Origin: 2-01-FULL-39-28 sp964436165
Lineage (GTDB): Bacteria > Patescibacteriota > Minisyncoccia > 2-02-FULL-40-12 > GWA2-44-9
Reading direction: 5' to 3'
NCBI GenBank assembly: GCA_964436165.1
Contig: CAYTBY010000014.1
Location: 1 to 26,475, forward strand
DNA length: 26,475 nucleotides
A program made the position numbers and the translations under genes. Positions 13,867 to 20,309 of the stretch are shown here, in pieces (the stretch's first letter is position 1; the number at the start of each line of letters is the position of its first letter). The notes under the pieces were generated by a model. That model saw nothing but the letters and a program-made list of their open reading frames with translations, was not told where the DNA came from and ran no database searches.

Positions 13867-13895
13867 ATTCTAATAAATTAGGAGCAATTCTTCAA
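13867..13895 (-). promoter_or_regulatory. Predicted promoter for the 58-residue gene transcript
   Basis: Minus strand TTGAAG (13890-13895), 17-nt spacer, TAGAAT (13867-13872). The same bases form an interrupted palindrome, GAATTG/CAATTC with CTAAT/ATTAG inside (13861-13890), which could be an operator. Confidence 0.45.
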
Positions 13896-13921
13896 GGCCT
13901 ATTATTGTAAAAACGAGCGCA

Positions 13922-14108
13922 GGGGGTGGGCCCGTTTCCTACCGACAAGCAAGCAACTGACTTCCGACAATCAACACTTCTTACGCTTCCGACACTTCCG
14001 ACAGATGACGCACGGCCCACAGAGCTCATGCGAGCCGGATGTGCGGTTGACCCCCGGGAATTCCCCAGGCGTCATAACCGCGCCGACACGACGTAATGCC
14101 CACCCCCC
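13922..14108 (-). ncRNA. Candidate structured RNA with 10-bp closing stem and possible pseudoknot
   Basis: GGGGGTGGGC (13922-13931) pairs perfectly with GCCCACCCCC (14098-14107), closing about 186 nt. Inside, ATGACGC (14005-14011) pairs with GCGTCAT (14069-14075), and GCGGTT (14043-14048) with the directly adjacent AACCGC (14076-14081); the order is that of an H-type pseudoknot. Nine-base tandem units lie at 13977-14003 (CTTCTTACG, CTTCCGACA, CTTCCGACA), with another CTTCCGACA at 13961. The minus-strand version ends in a T5 run at about 13908-13912. The strand is inferred from the promoter at 14284-14313. It lacks signatures of tmRNA, SRP RNA or RNase P RNA. Confidence 0.45.
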
Positions 14109-14141
14109 ACGAAATAACCCATAAATCAGCTTATTTCTGAC

Positions 14142-14276
14142 CTATTTCGTAGAGATTTTTATTAAAGAAACGGGGGTGGAGTCTGAGCACAAGGCCCAAA
14201 CCCCACCCTTTGCGCACTTAACTGCCCGGATTGCTACTAGGCCGAGTCTTTTCAGAAAACGACCCATCCCAAGCAT
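14142..14276 (-). CDS. Possible leaderless 44-residue protein
   Basis: ATG at 14276 lies one or two nucleotides from the start predicted for the consensus promoter at 14284-14313, matching the leaderless pattern of other genes here. The product begins MLGMGRFLKRLGLVAIRAVK and has two Cys residues; it could form an amphipathic, cationic helix. There is no ribosome site and no family recognised. It may be a chance frame within the leader of a non-coding RNA. Confidence 0.3.
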   Translation of the reverse strand: MLGMGRFLKRLGLVAIRAVKCAKGGVWALCSDSTPVSLIKISTK

Positions 14277-14283
14277 TGCCTTA

Positions 14284-14313
14284 ATTATAGCATACCGACC
14301 ACCAATCTGTCAA
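14284..14313 (-). promoter_or_regulatory. Consensus sigma70 promoter in the GC-rich block
   Basis: Minus strand TTGACA (14308-14313), 18-nt spacer, TATAAT (14284-14289) preceded by TGC (extended -10). The predicted start is near 14277. It drives transcription into the structured region below; no conventional gene follows directly. Confidence 0.82.
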
Positions 14314-14335
14314 TACCAGACCAAAAAACGGCGTA

Positions 14336-14541
14336 GCCCCGCTTATTTCGAATCCTTTGAACCGCTCTTAAAATCGAGCGTAGGCTACCGCCTTCTCGGG
14401 ACCATAGAGTCGCCGGATTGCACGGTTTGTCAAAGGTCTGTCCTTGACAAAATCCGGCGACGGAACGAGTGAGTCTTGCCGCTGGAGCAAGACGAACGTG
14501 TCCCGAAAGGCGGTAGCCGAGAGCAAGATTTTTAACGGGGC
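14336..14541. repeat. Large cruciform/three-way-junction element downstream of recA
   Basis: The main stem is GGCTACCGCCTT (14383-14394) plus TCGGGAC (14396-14402), paired with GTCCCGA plus AAGGCGGTAGCC (14500-14518): 19 bp with one bulged C. It encloses stem TCGCCGGATT/AATCCGGCGA (14410-14419, 14451-14460), which holds TTGTCAA/TTGACAA, and stem GTCTTGC/GCAAGAC (14473-14479, 14487-14493). Outside, TTAAAATC/GATTTTTAA and GCCCCG/CGGGGC (14336-14341, 14536-14541) extend the pairing. It starts 15 nt past the recA stop. It could be a recA terminator, a non-coding RNA, or a MITE-like insertion. Confidence 0.75.
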
Positions 14542-14555
14542 GGGAGGAAAATATT

Positions 14556-15584
14556 TTAAGCCTCCAGAACCGCCGCCTCTTTTATCTTTGAGACGATCTC
14601 TTTCTCAATCTTAGGATTCTCTTTGAGAAACTGGCGAGAACCCTCAATGCCCTGTCCGAGTTTCTGTTCACCGTAGTTAAACCAGCTCCCGGCTTTTGTT
14701 ACCACGTTATACCTGACCCCGGCATTAACAATATCGGCGTATTTGGAAATACCCTCGTTGTAAAGAATATCAAACTCGCAAGTCCTAAATGGCGGAGCAA
14801 CTTTATTTTTTACAACCTTAACTTTTACCCGGTTACCGACGATCTTTTCCCCGGCTTGAATTTGAGCCGCTTTACGAACCTCAACCCTGACCGAAGAATA
14901 AAACTTCAAAGCCATGCCACCGGGAGTCGTCTCCGGATTGCCGAACATGATACCGATCTTCATTCGTAGTTGGTTTATAAAAATAACCGTGGTTTTAGAC
15001 TTAGCGACAATAGCTGTCAGCTTGCGCAAAGCATGGGACATTAACCGCGCCTGAAGACCCATATGCTGTTGGTCCATCTCCCCTTCTATCTCCGCCCTAG
15101 GTGTCAGCGCCGCAACGGAATCAATAACTATAACATCAACACCGCCCGACTTAACAAGCGATTCAACTATATCAAGCGCCTGCTCACCAGTATCGGGTTG
15201 AGAAATAAGAAGCTGGTCTATTTTAACTCCAATCTTCTTGGCATATTCAGGATCTAAGGCATGCTCAGCATCAACGAAAGCCGCTATCCCACCCATCTTC
15301 TGAGCCTCGGCTACGACGTGTAAACATAGAGTTGTTTTACCGGAACTTTCTGGTCCGTAGATCTCAACTATCCGACCTTTTGGAATACCACCCACACCCA
15401 AGGCCAAATCAAGCGACAATGATCCGGTCGGAATAGCATCCACATTAACTCTTCCCACTTCTCCAAGCTTCATTATCGCCCCTTCACCATACTTCTCCTG
15501 TATCTCCTTGACCATCAACTCGACATTCTTATTTGCTTTTTCGTCTACCATTTTTTTTACCTCGTCGGTCGTCTTCTTAGCCAT
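14556..15584 (-). CDS. recA: RecA recombinase
   Basis: 342 residues from the ATG at 15584 (MAKKTTDEVKKM). A second in-frame ATG at 15611 would add nine residues; GGAGGGG lies 14-20 nt before the inner ATG, rather far, so the start is not certain. Walker A GPESSGKT at 77-84, then VDAEHALD, the Walker B region DVIVIDSVAALTP, loop L1 EGEMDQQHMGLQARLMSHALRK (family description), and L2 with FINQLRMKIGIMFGNPETTPGG are intact. The C-terminal domain is present and ends in Glu-Ala. It forms the strand-exchange filament and triggers the SOS response where LexA exists. No LexA box is visible upstream. Confidence 0.97.
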   Translation of the reverse strand: MAKKTTDEVKKMVDEKANKNVELMVKEIQEKYGEGAIMKLGEVGRVNVDAIPTGSLSLDLALGVGGIPKGRIVEIYGPESSGKTTLCLHVVAEAQKMGGIAAFVDAEHALDPEYAKKIGVKIDQLLISQPDTGEQALDIVESLVKSGGVDVIVIDSVAALTPRAEIEGEMDQQHMGLQARLMSHALRKLTAIVAKSKTTVIFINQLRMKIGIMFGNPETTPGGMALKFYSSVRVEVRKAAQIQAGEKIVGNRVKVKVVKNKVAPPFRTCEFDILYNEGISKYADIVNAGVRYNVVTKAGSWFNYGEQKLGQGIEGSRQFLKENPKIEKEIVSKIKEAAVLEA

Positions 15585-15616
15585 AATATTTGTTAATGCC
15601 CCTCCAGGCATTTGAG

Positions 15617-15655
15617 TTTAAATTTAACTCTATCATTCTAGAAAAATTAAAACAA
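15617..15655 (-). promoter_or_regulatory. Predicted recA promoter
   Basis: Minus strand reads TTGCTT, 17 nt, TAGAAT, then ATGATAGAGT. The -35 overlaps the end of the stem and T-run of the terminator at 15650-15679, the same compact arrangement as at rpsF. Hexamer matches are moderate. Exact boundaries are approximate. Confidence 0.4.
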
Positions 15656-15679
15656 AAAAGCAAGTCGTTAAGCTTGCTT
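15650..15679 (-). terminator. Terminator of the HAD phosphatase gene
   Basis: AAGCAAG (15658-15664) and CTTGCTT (15673-15679) form the stem. On the minus strand it is followed by TTTTGTTTTAATTTTT. It overlaps the last codons and stop of the gene ending at 15668. Confidence 0.8.
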
Positions 15680-16471
15680 TTTACAACCTATAATAAAGTC
15701 TACTGCCTCCATAAGGCTACCGGCTCTATGGTCATATTCAGAATCTTTTAGATCCATATTGTATTCCCAACTGATAAGAACAACCCTGCACCCCGCCGCC
15801 CGGCCAGCTTGCATATCTTTCAATGAGTCTCCGACCATCCACGACTGGAGTAAATCAATGCCCAGATTATCATGGGCGTCTATTAACATCCGGGGAGAGG
15901 GCTTTTTCCGCGCACAGTCGTCTTCGCTTCTATGGCGACACATATATACTGTGTGCAATCCGAGCGTATCTTCAATTTTTCTCTGTATTTTCTGCCATTC
16001 CTTTTCTTCGAGATAGCCGTGAGCAACATCGGGCTGGTTGGTAACCATTACTCTCAGAAATCCGCACTCCTTGAGTCTTGTGAGCGAAGGATATACGTTA
16101 TCAACAAATTTGATTTCACTTTCTTTGAATGGGGCAGTACGCTTTTTAGGATGATCCGGCCGTTCAATAATTTCTACAAGGGTTCCGTCCCGGTCAAGAA
16201 AAACAGCTTTCTGACTAAACATCTTTTTGCCCTCATCATATCCAGGCATTGCCGTGGCGAGACGCCTTACACAAAATTGATCCTCCAGATCTTTGACTCT
16301 GGCTTTAAGGCGCAAAACTTCTTCTTTTTCTCCGCTAAATTCCGCTGATTTTTGGACCAAGGCGATATTTAATTTTTTATTCTTGCTCTCCAGCTCATTA
16401 ACCCTATTGTGCAGATCTACAATTAAACTGTCGGTTGCCCAACTATCGTCTTCCGGGTAATACGTAGCCAT
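15668..16471 (-). CDS. HAD-IIIA phosphatase (GmhB/histidinol-phosphatase-like) with N-terminal coiled coil
   Basis: 267 residues. Residues 15-67 are a heptad-rich coiled coil (LHNRVNELESKNKKL onward), not part of the phosphatase fold. The HAD domain follows: motif I DRDGT with Asp93 and Asp95, motif II TNQ (144-146), the zinc-loop region C178-x-H180-x5-C186-A-R188, then K190-P, and motif IV GDSLKDMQAG (215-224). GmhB-type enzymes use four zinc ligands ending C-x-C-R-K-P; here the last Cys is Arg188, so zinc binding may be lost or changed. Related enzymes dephosphorylate heptose bisphosphate or histidinol phosphate; the substrate here is unknown. GGAG 8 nt upstream supports the ATG at 16471. 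Single gene with its own terminator. Confidence 0.85.
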   Translation of the reverse strand: MATYYPEDDSWATDSLIVDLHNRVNELESKNKKLNIALVQKSAEFSGEKEEVLRLKARVKDLEDQFCVRRLATAMPGYDEGKKMFSQKAVFLDRDGTLVEIIERPDHPKKRTAPFKESEIKFVDNVYPSLTRLKECGFLRVMVTNQPDVAHGYLEEKEWQKIQRKIEDTLGLHTVYMCRHRSEDDCARKKPSPRMLIDAHDNLGIDLLQSWMVGDSLKDMQAGRAAGCRVVLISWEYNMDLKDSEYDHRAGSLMEAVDFIIGCKKQA

Positions 16472-16492
16472 AATCTACTCTCCCAAACTTTT

Positions 16493-16554
16493 ATCCTTCT
16501 TCGCATCCATTCTCCGTAGTATTACTACGAAGGACGAATGAAGCTTCGAAGGAT
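16493..16554. repeat. Imperfect palindromic (MITE/REP-like) element
   Basis: Outer arms ATCCTTC (16493-16499) and GAAGGAT (16548-16554); middle CATTC/GAATG; central CGTAGTA/TACTACG. With small indels the two halves match over about 30 bp. Non-coding, located between the HAD gene's ribosome site and a terminator. Possibly a dispersed genome repeat. Confidence 0.7.
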
Positions 16555-16603
16555 GTTTTTGTCTTTAGACAAAAACAAAAGTGCTACCCGAGAGTGTAGC
16601 ACT
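16555..16603 (-). terminator. Two hairpins, the right one terminator-like
   Basis: GTTTTTGTC-TTTA-GACAAAAAC (16555-16576) is a perfect 9-bp hairpin. AGTGCTAC (16580-16587) with GTAGCACT (16596-16603) is a perfect 8-bp stem followed on the minus strand by TTTGTTTTTGTC. It is probably a second, back-up terminator for the zinc-ribbon gene. Confidence 0.65.
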
Positions 16604-16670
16604 TAATCTAAGAAAATCAATAATAGAACATAAAGTAGTCCTGACCCCCTTTTACTTCCCCTGAGTAAAA

Positions 16671-16721
16671 AATGAAAGCCCCAACACGATTGTCGGGGCT
16701 ACTTGAGATATTATCTCAAGT
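16671..16721 (-). terminator. Terminator and stop-codon palindrome of the zinc-ribbon gene
   Basis: AGCCCC (16677-16682) pairs with GGGGCT (16695-16700), with ACA/TGT extending inside, followed on the minus strand by TTCATTTTTT. Directly upstream, a 21-bp odd palindrome (16701-16721, CTTGAGATA-T-TATCTCAAG core) contains the stop codon at 16711-16713. Confidence 0.82.
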
Positions 16722-17514
16722 TGGACGATATAGTGATGCCTTCCCAATAAGCGTGCCGATGAAATTCGGCGAAAACATGGGCGGACGTTCCACAGTAGGG
16801 ACAATAGTTCGTCCCACTGCAATACTCCTGTCCATGTCCACACCAAACCCAGAGTCTTCGTACTTCATCTTCGAAGCACTCGCTGATTCCCATTGAAGGA
16901 AAGCAGGAATCGGGGTAACCGACAAACTCTCCCTTGCAAAAGTGTTTCGTCTGACCCGATCTTATATCAGACGTTCTTTTGCTGGAGATCTCTATTTCCT
17001 CCTGACGAACCCACCGATGAAACTTGGCTGGTATGGGGGCATTCGTACCACAGTAAGGACAAAAGTTAGTCCCACTGCAGTTTTCTCTTACACCCCCGCC
17101 GCACCAAAGCCAAAATCTTCCCGATGGATCCTCGAAACATTCGAGAATGCTACCGGCCCAACCCAGAATACCTCCTTGGTGGGAAAACTCACCCTTACAG
17201 AAATGCCGACCGGCCTTTTGGGCCTCAATGCCTGGCAATCTATCCGCAAGAATTGATTTATGCATCTCCGGATCAGGAGACAACCTCGCCTCTACCTGTC
17301 CGTTCACTGGACGGTAGGTAAAGTAGTCACAAGGACATGTATAGGTCCCGCTTGACCCGGAGCTTGCCAGCGTAAAGACCTTTTCGAATTCAAATTCGCA
17401 CATCGGACATTTGCCTTGAGCCAATACCCGAGTTACACCTTTTACTTTAACCTTGATAACAACAATTCCAAACTCCTTAGCGGAAAGAATGGTGGTGGTG
17501 AAACTAAAAAGCAT
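16711..17514 (-). CDS. Cys-rich protein with a tandemly duplicated zinc-ribbon-like domain
   Basis: 267 residues. N-terminal part (1-65) has C36-P-M-C39 and C60-P-C62. Two copies of a 74-residue unit follow (104-177 and 191-264). The shared pattern is HFCKGEF, ECFED, R-x-W-x-WCG, ENCSGTN/EYCSGTN, CPYCGT, FHR, then I-x-ISS. Each unit has six equivalent Cys, including C-x5-C-x2-C, suggesting zinc binding; unit 2 has one extra Cys at 204. I know no named family with this duplicated unit. The start at 17514 has AAAGGAG 7 nt upstream and an exact-consensus promoter. GC-richer than its neighbours, monocistronic, and followed by two terminators: an autonomous cassette, probably acquired. Function unknown. 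Confidence 0.75.
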   Translation of the reverse strand: MLFSFTTTILSAKEFGIVVIKVKVKGVTRVLAQGKCPMCEFEFEKVFTLASSGSSGTYTCPCDYFTYRPVNGQVEARLSPDPEMHKSILADRLPGIEAQKAGRHFCKGEFSHQGGILGWAGSILECFEDPSGRFWLWCGGGVRENCSGTNFCPYCGTNAPIPAKFHRWVRQEEIEISSKRTSDIRSGQTKHFCKGEFVGYPDSCFPSMGISECFEDEVRRLWVWCGHGQEYCSGTNYCPYCGTSAHVFAEFHRHAYWEGITISSNLR

Positions 17515-17535
17515 GCCTATCTCCTTTCTTGCAAG

Positions 17536-17563
17536 ATTATATCATTTTAAAACTTAATGTCAA
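17536..17563 (-). promoter_or_regulatory. Consensus sigma70 promoter of the zinc-ribbon gene
   Basis: Minus strand TTGACA (17558-17563), 16-nt spacer, TATAAT (17536-17541). The predicted start is near 17529, leaving a leader of about 15 nt that holds the AAAGGAG ribosome site. Confidence 0.87.
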
Positions 17564-17646
17564 TACCAAAAATCTTCCCGCTACAATTCGGCGATAACGG
17601 GCTTACATAACCGGGGACAAACAGGGTCAAGCCTTTTTGCTCTCAG

Positions 17647-19866
17647 CTAGACTTCTTCCGCCTCGGCTTCGGGTGTATCGGCATTAATTCCTGTTGCTAT
17701 GGCCAGATTAGCCGGTTCCTGGGCCACCGTGCCATCTGGACGGATATATACTTCGCGAGGTTTAGCGCCATCACCGGGACCAATAGCTCCTTTTTCTTCG
17801 AGAATATCCAATAAACGTGCGGCCCGGGCATAGCCAACCTTGAGACGCCTTTGCAAAAGAGAAGCCGAGGCCTTGCCGGCCTGAACAACTACTTGTTTGG
17901 CATCACTGTAAAGCTCATCATCAGCATCATCGTTCGGGTTAGATGTATTGCCTCCGAAACTGCCGGTAGCATTAAAATCAACCTGCATCTCTCCCCCTTC
18001 AGTGTCCAGCTCAAGTTCTTCGGCTTGGGTCTTAATAAATTTGACTACATCTTTAACTTCTTTTTCGGTTACATTCGCGCCCTGTAAACGACGAGGTTTG
18101 GCCACATCTCCGGCCATAAAAAGCATGTCGCCTTTGCCTAATAGTTTTTCAGCACCAGACATATCAAGAATCGTTCTTGAATCAACCTGGCTGGCAACCT
18201 GGAAAGCAATGCGGCAAGTAATATTGGCCTTGATTAAACCGGTAATAACCTCGACTGAGGGCCTTTGGGTGGATAGTATTAAATGAATGCCCACCGCTCG
18301 GGACATTTGGGCCAGACGGACAATTGCCGCCTCAACATCGCGCCCATAAGAAGCCATTAGATCGGCTAATTCATCAATAACAATAACTATAAACGGCATG
18401 GATTGTTCCTCTGTGTTTTTTTTATCGGCAAGCTTGGCATTATAAGAAAATATATCTTTTGAAGCTGACCGAGAAAGAGTATCATATCGCCTGTCCATTT
18501 CGCCGACTGCCCATTTCAAAGCCCCAAGAACTTTTTTATTATCGGTAATAACCGGGGTTATCAAATGGGGAATACCATTATATAAATTAAGCTCAACCCT
18601 TTTTGGATCAACAAGGATAAGCTTGAGCATATCCGGCGAGTGCCTGTAAAGCATTGAGAGTAAAACGGTGTTAATGGATACGGACTTGCCAGTACCGGTA
18701 GCGCCAGCTACAAGCAAGTGAGGCATCTTGTCTAGCCCGGCAAATACGGGAGTACCCGAAACATCACGCCCGATTGAAAGCGGGAAAAAGAATTTAGACT
18801 TTTTGTATTCTTCGCTTTCAAACATATCGCGCAATCCGACAATAGAAACCTTTTTATTGGGTACCTCGATGCCAACAAGAGACTTGCCCGGAATTGGCGC
18901 TTCAATTCTTATCGGATGAGCGGCTAGAGCCAAAGACAAGTCCGAGTTTAGAGTAGTAATCTTAGATAGTTTAACTCCCACCGCCGGCCTCATTGTAAAT
19001 TGGGTGACCGTCGGTCCGACCGAAACCTCTCCCATCTCGACATCAATCCCAAAGTTACCAAGAGTTCTTTTTATAATATTGGCGCTGGCATTTATGTCGC
19101 CAGTGATGGCCTCGTCCTGATCGCGATGAAGAAGTTCAAGGGGCGGAAGAGTCCATTTGCCATGTTTTAAATGTTTTATAACAAACTCCCGGTCGGTCAT
19201 ATCAACTCTTGCCGCTCTGACAACGGGTTGAGGTTGAAGTTTGGCTTGCCCTGAGCTTGTCGAATGGGCCACATCAACCACTTCCCCGCCCTTTTTGACA
19301 ACAATGTTGTCAACGAGCGGTCTTTCTTGTTCTTCATTTTTAACCAAACGATAAATCGGAACATTAAGAGCCATCAGAAGAGATATGACAAGAGCGGCAA
19401 TTAAAATAACCCAAGAAGCGGTAAAGCCGACGGATTTAAGAAGCGGAAAACCGAGAATAATTCCCAGATACCCTCCCTGATGAACCCGCTCGGTAAAATT
19501 AACTTCGCCGAAAATAAAGAAAATCGCCAGAACCGCAAGAACAAATAAAACCGTTCCGAAAACCGCGCTGGTGTAAATTTTCCTGGATATTGATTTTATA
19601 AAAGCGACCCCCAAAAGGGCAAAGGCAAAAGGCACAATAAAAAATCCCCAGCCGAACATGGCTTTTGAAATCGAGTTAAAAACTCCGCCGGCCGCGCCGG
19701 CTCTGCCGAAGATGCTTAAAGTGCTTAAAATCGCAAGGATAATTGAAAGAACGCCAAAAATGCTGTTTTTAGTTTCTTGGGAAATATCAAAAGCCGGAGT
19801 TTTGTCCGCTTTGGCCCTTCCCGCCAACCGGCGGGCTAGCTTTTCCTTCTTTTTAAGCTTACGCAT
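17647..19866 (-). CDS. ftsK: DNA translocase FtsK/SpoIIIE
   Basis: 739 residues. Basic N-terminus, then four hydrophobic segments at about 36-55, 72-92, 100-120 and 148-168 anchoring it in the membrane at the division septum. A linker of about 60 residues, the alpha/beta motor with Walker A GATGTGKS (388-395) and Walker B FIVIVIDELADLM, STQRPSV, and a C-terminal gamma winged helix (DAKQVVVQAGKASASLLQRRLKVGYARAARLL region) that reads polar DNA signals. It pumps chromosomal DNA through the closing septum. The linker contains HSTSSGQAK (201-209), encoded by an inserted dispersed repeat. A TGC-TATACT extended -10 lies about 20 nt upstream. The C-terminus is acidic (PEAEAEEV). Confidence 0.95.
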   Translation of the reverse strand: MRKLKKKEKLARRLAGRAKADKTPAFDISQETKNSIFGVLSIILAILSTLSIFGRAGAAGGVFNSISKAMFGWGFFIVPFAFALLGVAFIKSISRKIYTSAVFGTVLFVLAVLAIFFIFGEVNFTERVHQGGYLGIILGFPLLKSVGFTASWVILIAALVISLLMALNVPIYRLVKNEEQERPLVDNIVVKKGGEVVDVAHSTSSGQAKLQPQPVVRAARVDMTDREFVIKHLKHGKWTLPPLELLHRDQDEAITGDINASANIIKRTLGNFGIDVEMGEVSVGPTVTQFTMRPAVGVKLSKITTLNSDLSLALAAHPIRIEAPIPGKSLVGIEVPNKKVSIVGLRDMFESEEYKKSKFFFPLSIGRDVSGTPVFAGLDKMPHLLVAGATGTGKSVSINTVLLSMLYRHSPDMLKLILVDPKRVELNLYNGIPHLITPVITDNKKVLGALKWAVGEMDRRYDTLSRSASKDIFSYNAKLADKKNTEEQSMPFIVIVIDELADLMASYGRDVEAAIVRLAQMSRAVGIHLILSTQRPSVEVITGLIKANITCRIAFQVASQVDSRTILDMSGAEKLLGKGDMLFMAGDVAKPRRLQGANVTEKEVKDVVKFIKTQAEELELDTEGGEMQVDFNATGSFGGNTSNPNDDADDELYSDAKQVVVQAGKASASLLQRRLKVGYARAARLLDILEEKGAIGPGDGAKPREVYIRPDGTVAQEPANLAIATGINADTPEAEAEEV
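19243..19269. repeat. Dispersed palindrome-type repeat inside ftsK
   Basis: The 27 bases read GGCTTGCCCTGAGCTTGTCG on the plus strand and continue AATGGGC. I recognise the core CCTGAGCTTGTCGAA as a small repeat scattered in many environmental bacterial genomes, usually between genes. Here it is in frame and encodes AHSTSSGQA in the flexible linker between membrane and motor domains. Confidence 0.7.
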
Positions 19867-19883
19867 TATGCTTTAATCTATAT

Positions 19884-19889
19884 AGTATA
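19884..19889 (-). promoter_or_regulatory. Extended -10 promoter of ftsK
   Basis: Minus strand TGC-TATACT, 17 nt before the ftsK ATG at 19866; the transcript start would lie about 10 nt before the ATG. No clear -35. Confidence 0.45.
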
Positions 19890-19986
19890 GCACATTTAGA
19901 GAAAAATGAAAATACACAGTCAACCATAAATGACTATTGTTTCATATTCATTTTTCTGATAATTTAAAGCTAAATTTATCATAAAA

Positions 19987-20191
19987 ATGCTCAACGAAAC
20001 CCAAGTCAACCTAAAACATCTTCTTGAAGATATCCGTGATTCCTAAAACAATATTATAAAATCGCAAGTCGATTTCTGGATTTCTGGCTCCGGATAAGCA
20101 TCCCCAAAAGTTTTTAGAAGACCTTCTCGCCTCCTGGGGCAAACTTGACCAGAAACCACGAATTAAAGGACAAAGTACGCTTTTGCTTTAG
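19987..20191 (+). pseudogene. Decayed gene fragment, possibly an ATPase N-terminus
   Basis: 19987-20046 encodes a plausible beginning (MLNETQVNLKHLLEDIRDS) and then stops. In another frame, 20060-20191 encodes FLAPDKHPQKFLEDLLASWGKLDQ... and ends at TAG. Both pieces read like protein but are out of frame with each other and short, so they look like a deleted, frameshifted gene. The N-terminal LKHLLEDIRDS resembles the start of HSP90/histidine-kinase-type ATPase proteins found in CPR; this assignment is weak. The rest of the gap between ftsK and the HNH gene (19867-20309) shows no other feature. Confidence 0.45.
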
Positions 20192-20309
20192 TTAATGTGC
20201 CTCTCCACTTGTTTTGGCGACTTCAATCGGTTAAACATACTGCCCACCCTAACACAACAAACCAACATTCTCAAGTTTGTTGGGATGTTATTATAGATGT
20301 GAAGTTAAT

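Noticed and set aside
13961..14003. CRISPR-like repeats (CTTCCGACA units)
   Set aside because: Units of 9 nt, mostly directly adjacent, without spacers of uniform length.
14176..14472. Plus-strand 98-residue open frame
   Set aside because: It crosses the consensus minus-strand promoter and half of the three-way-junction element; the composition is that of structured non-coding DNA.
13130..14550. tmRNA, SRP RNA or RNase P RNA in the GC-rich block
   Set aside because: No tRNA-like T-arm with CCA, no SRP GGAA-tetraloop region and no RNase P GAGGAAAGUCC/ACAGAA signatures were found on either strand.
16672..17321. Plus-strand open frames opposite the zinc-ribbon gene
   Set aside because: The minus strand has an exact promoter, AAAGGAG, a duplicated Cys-motif protein and a terminator; the plus-strand frames have none of these.
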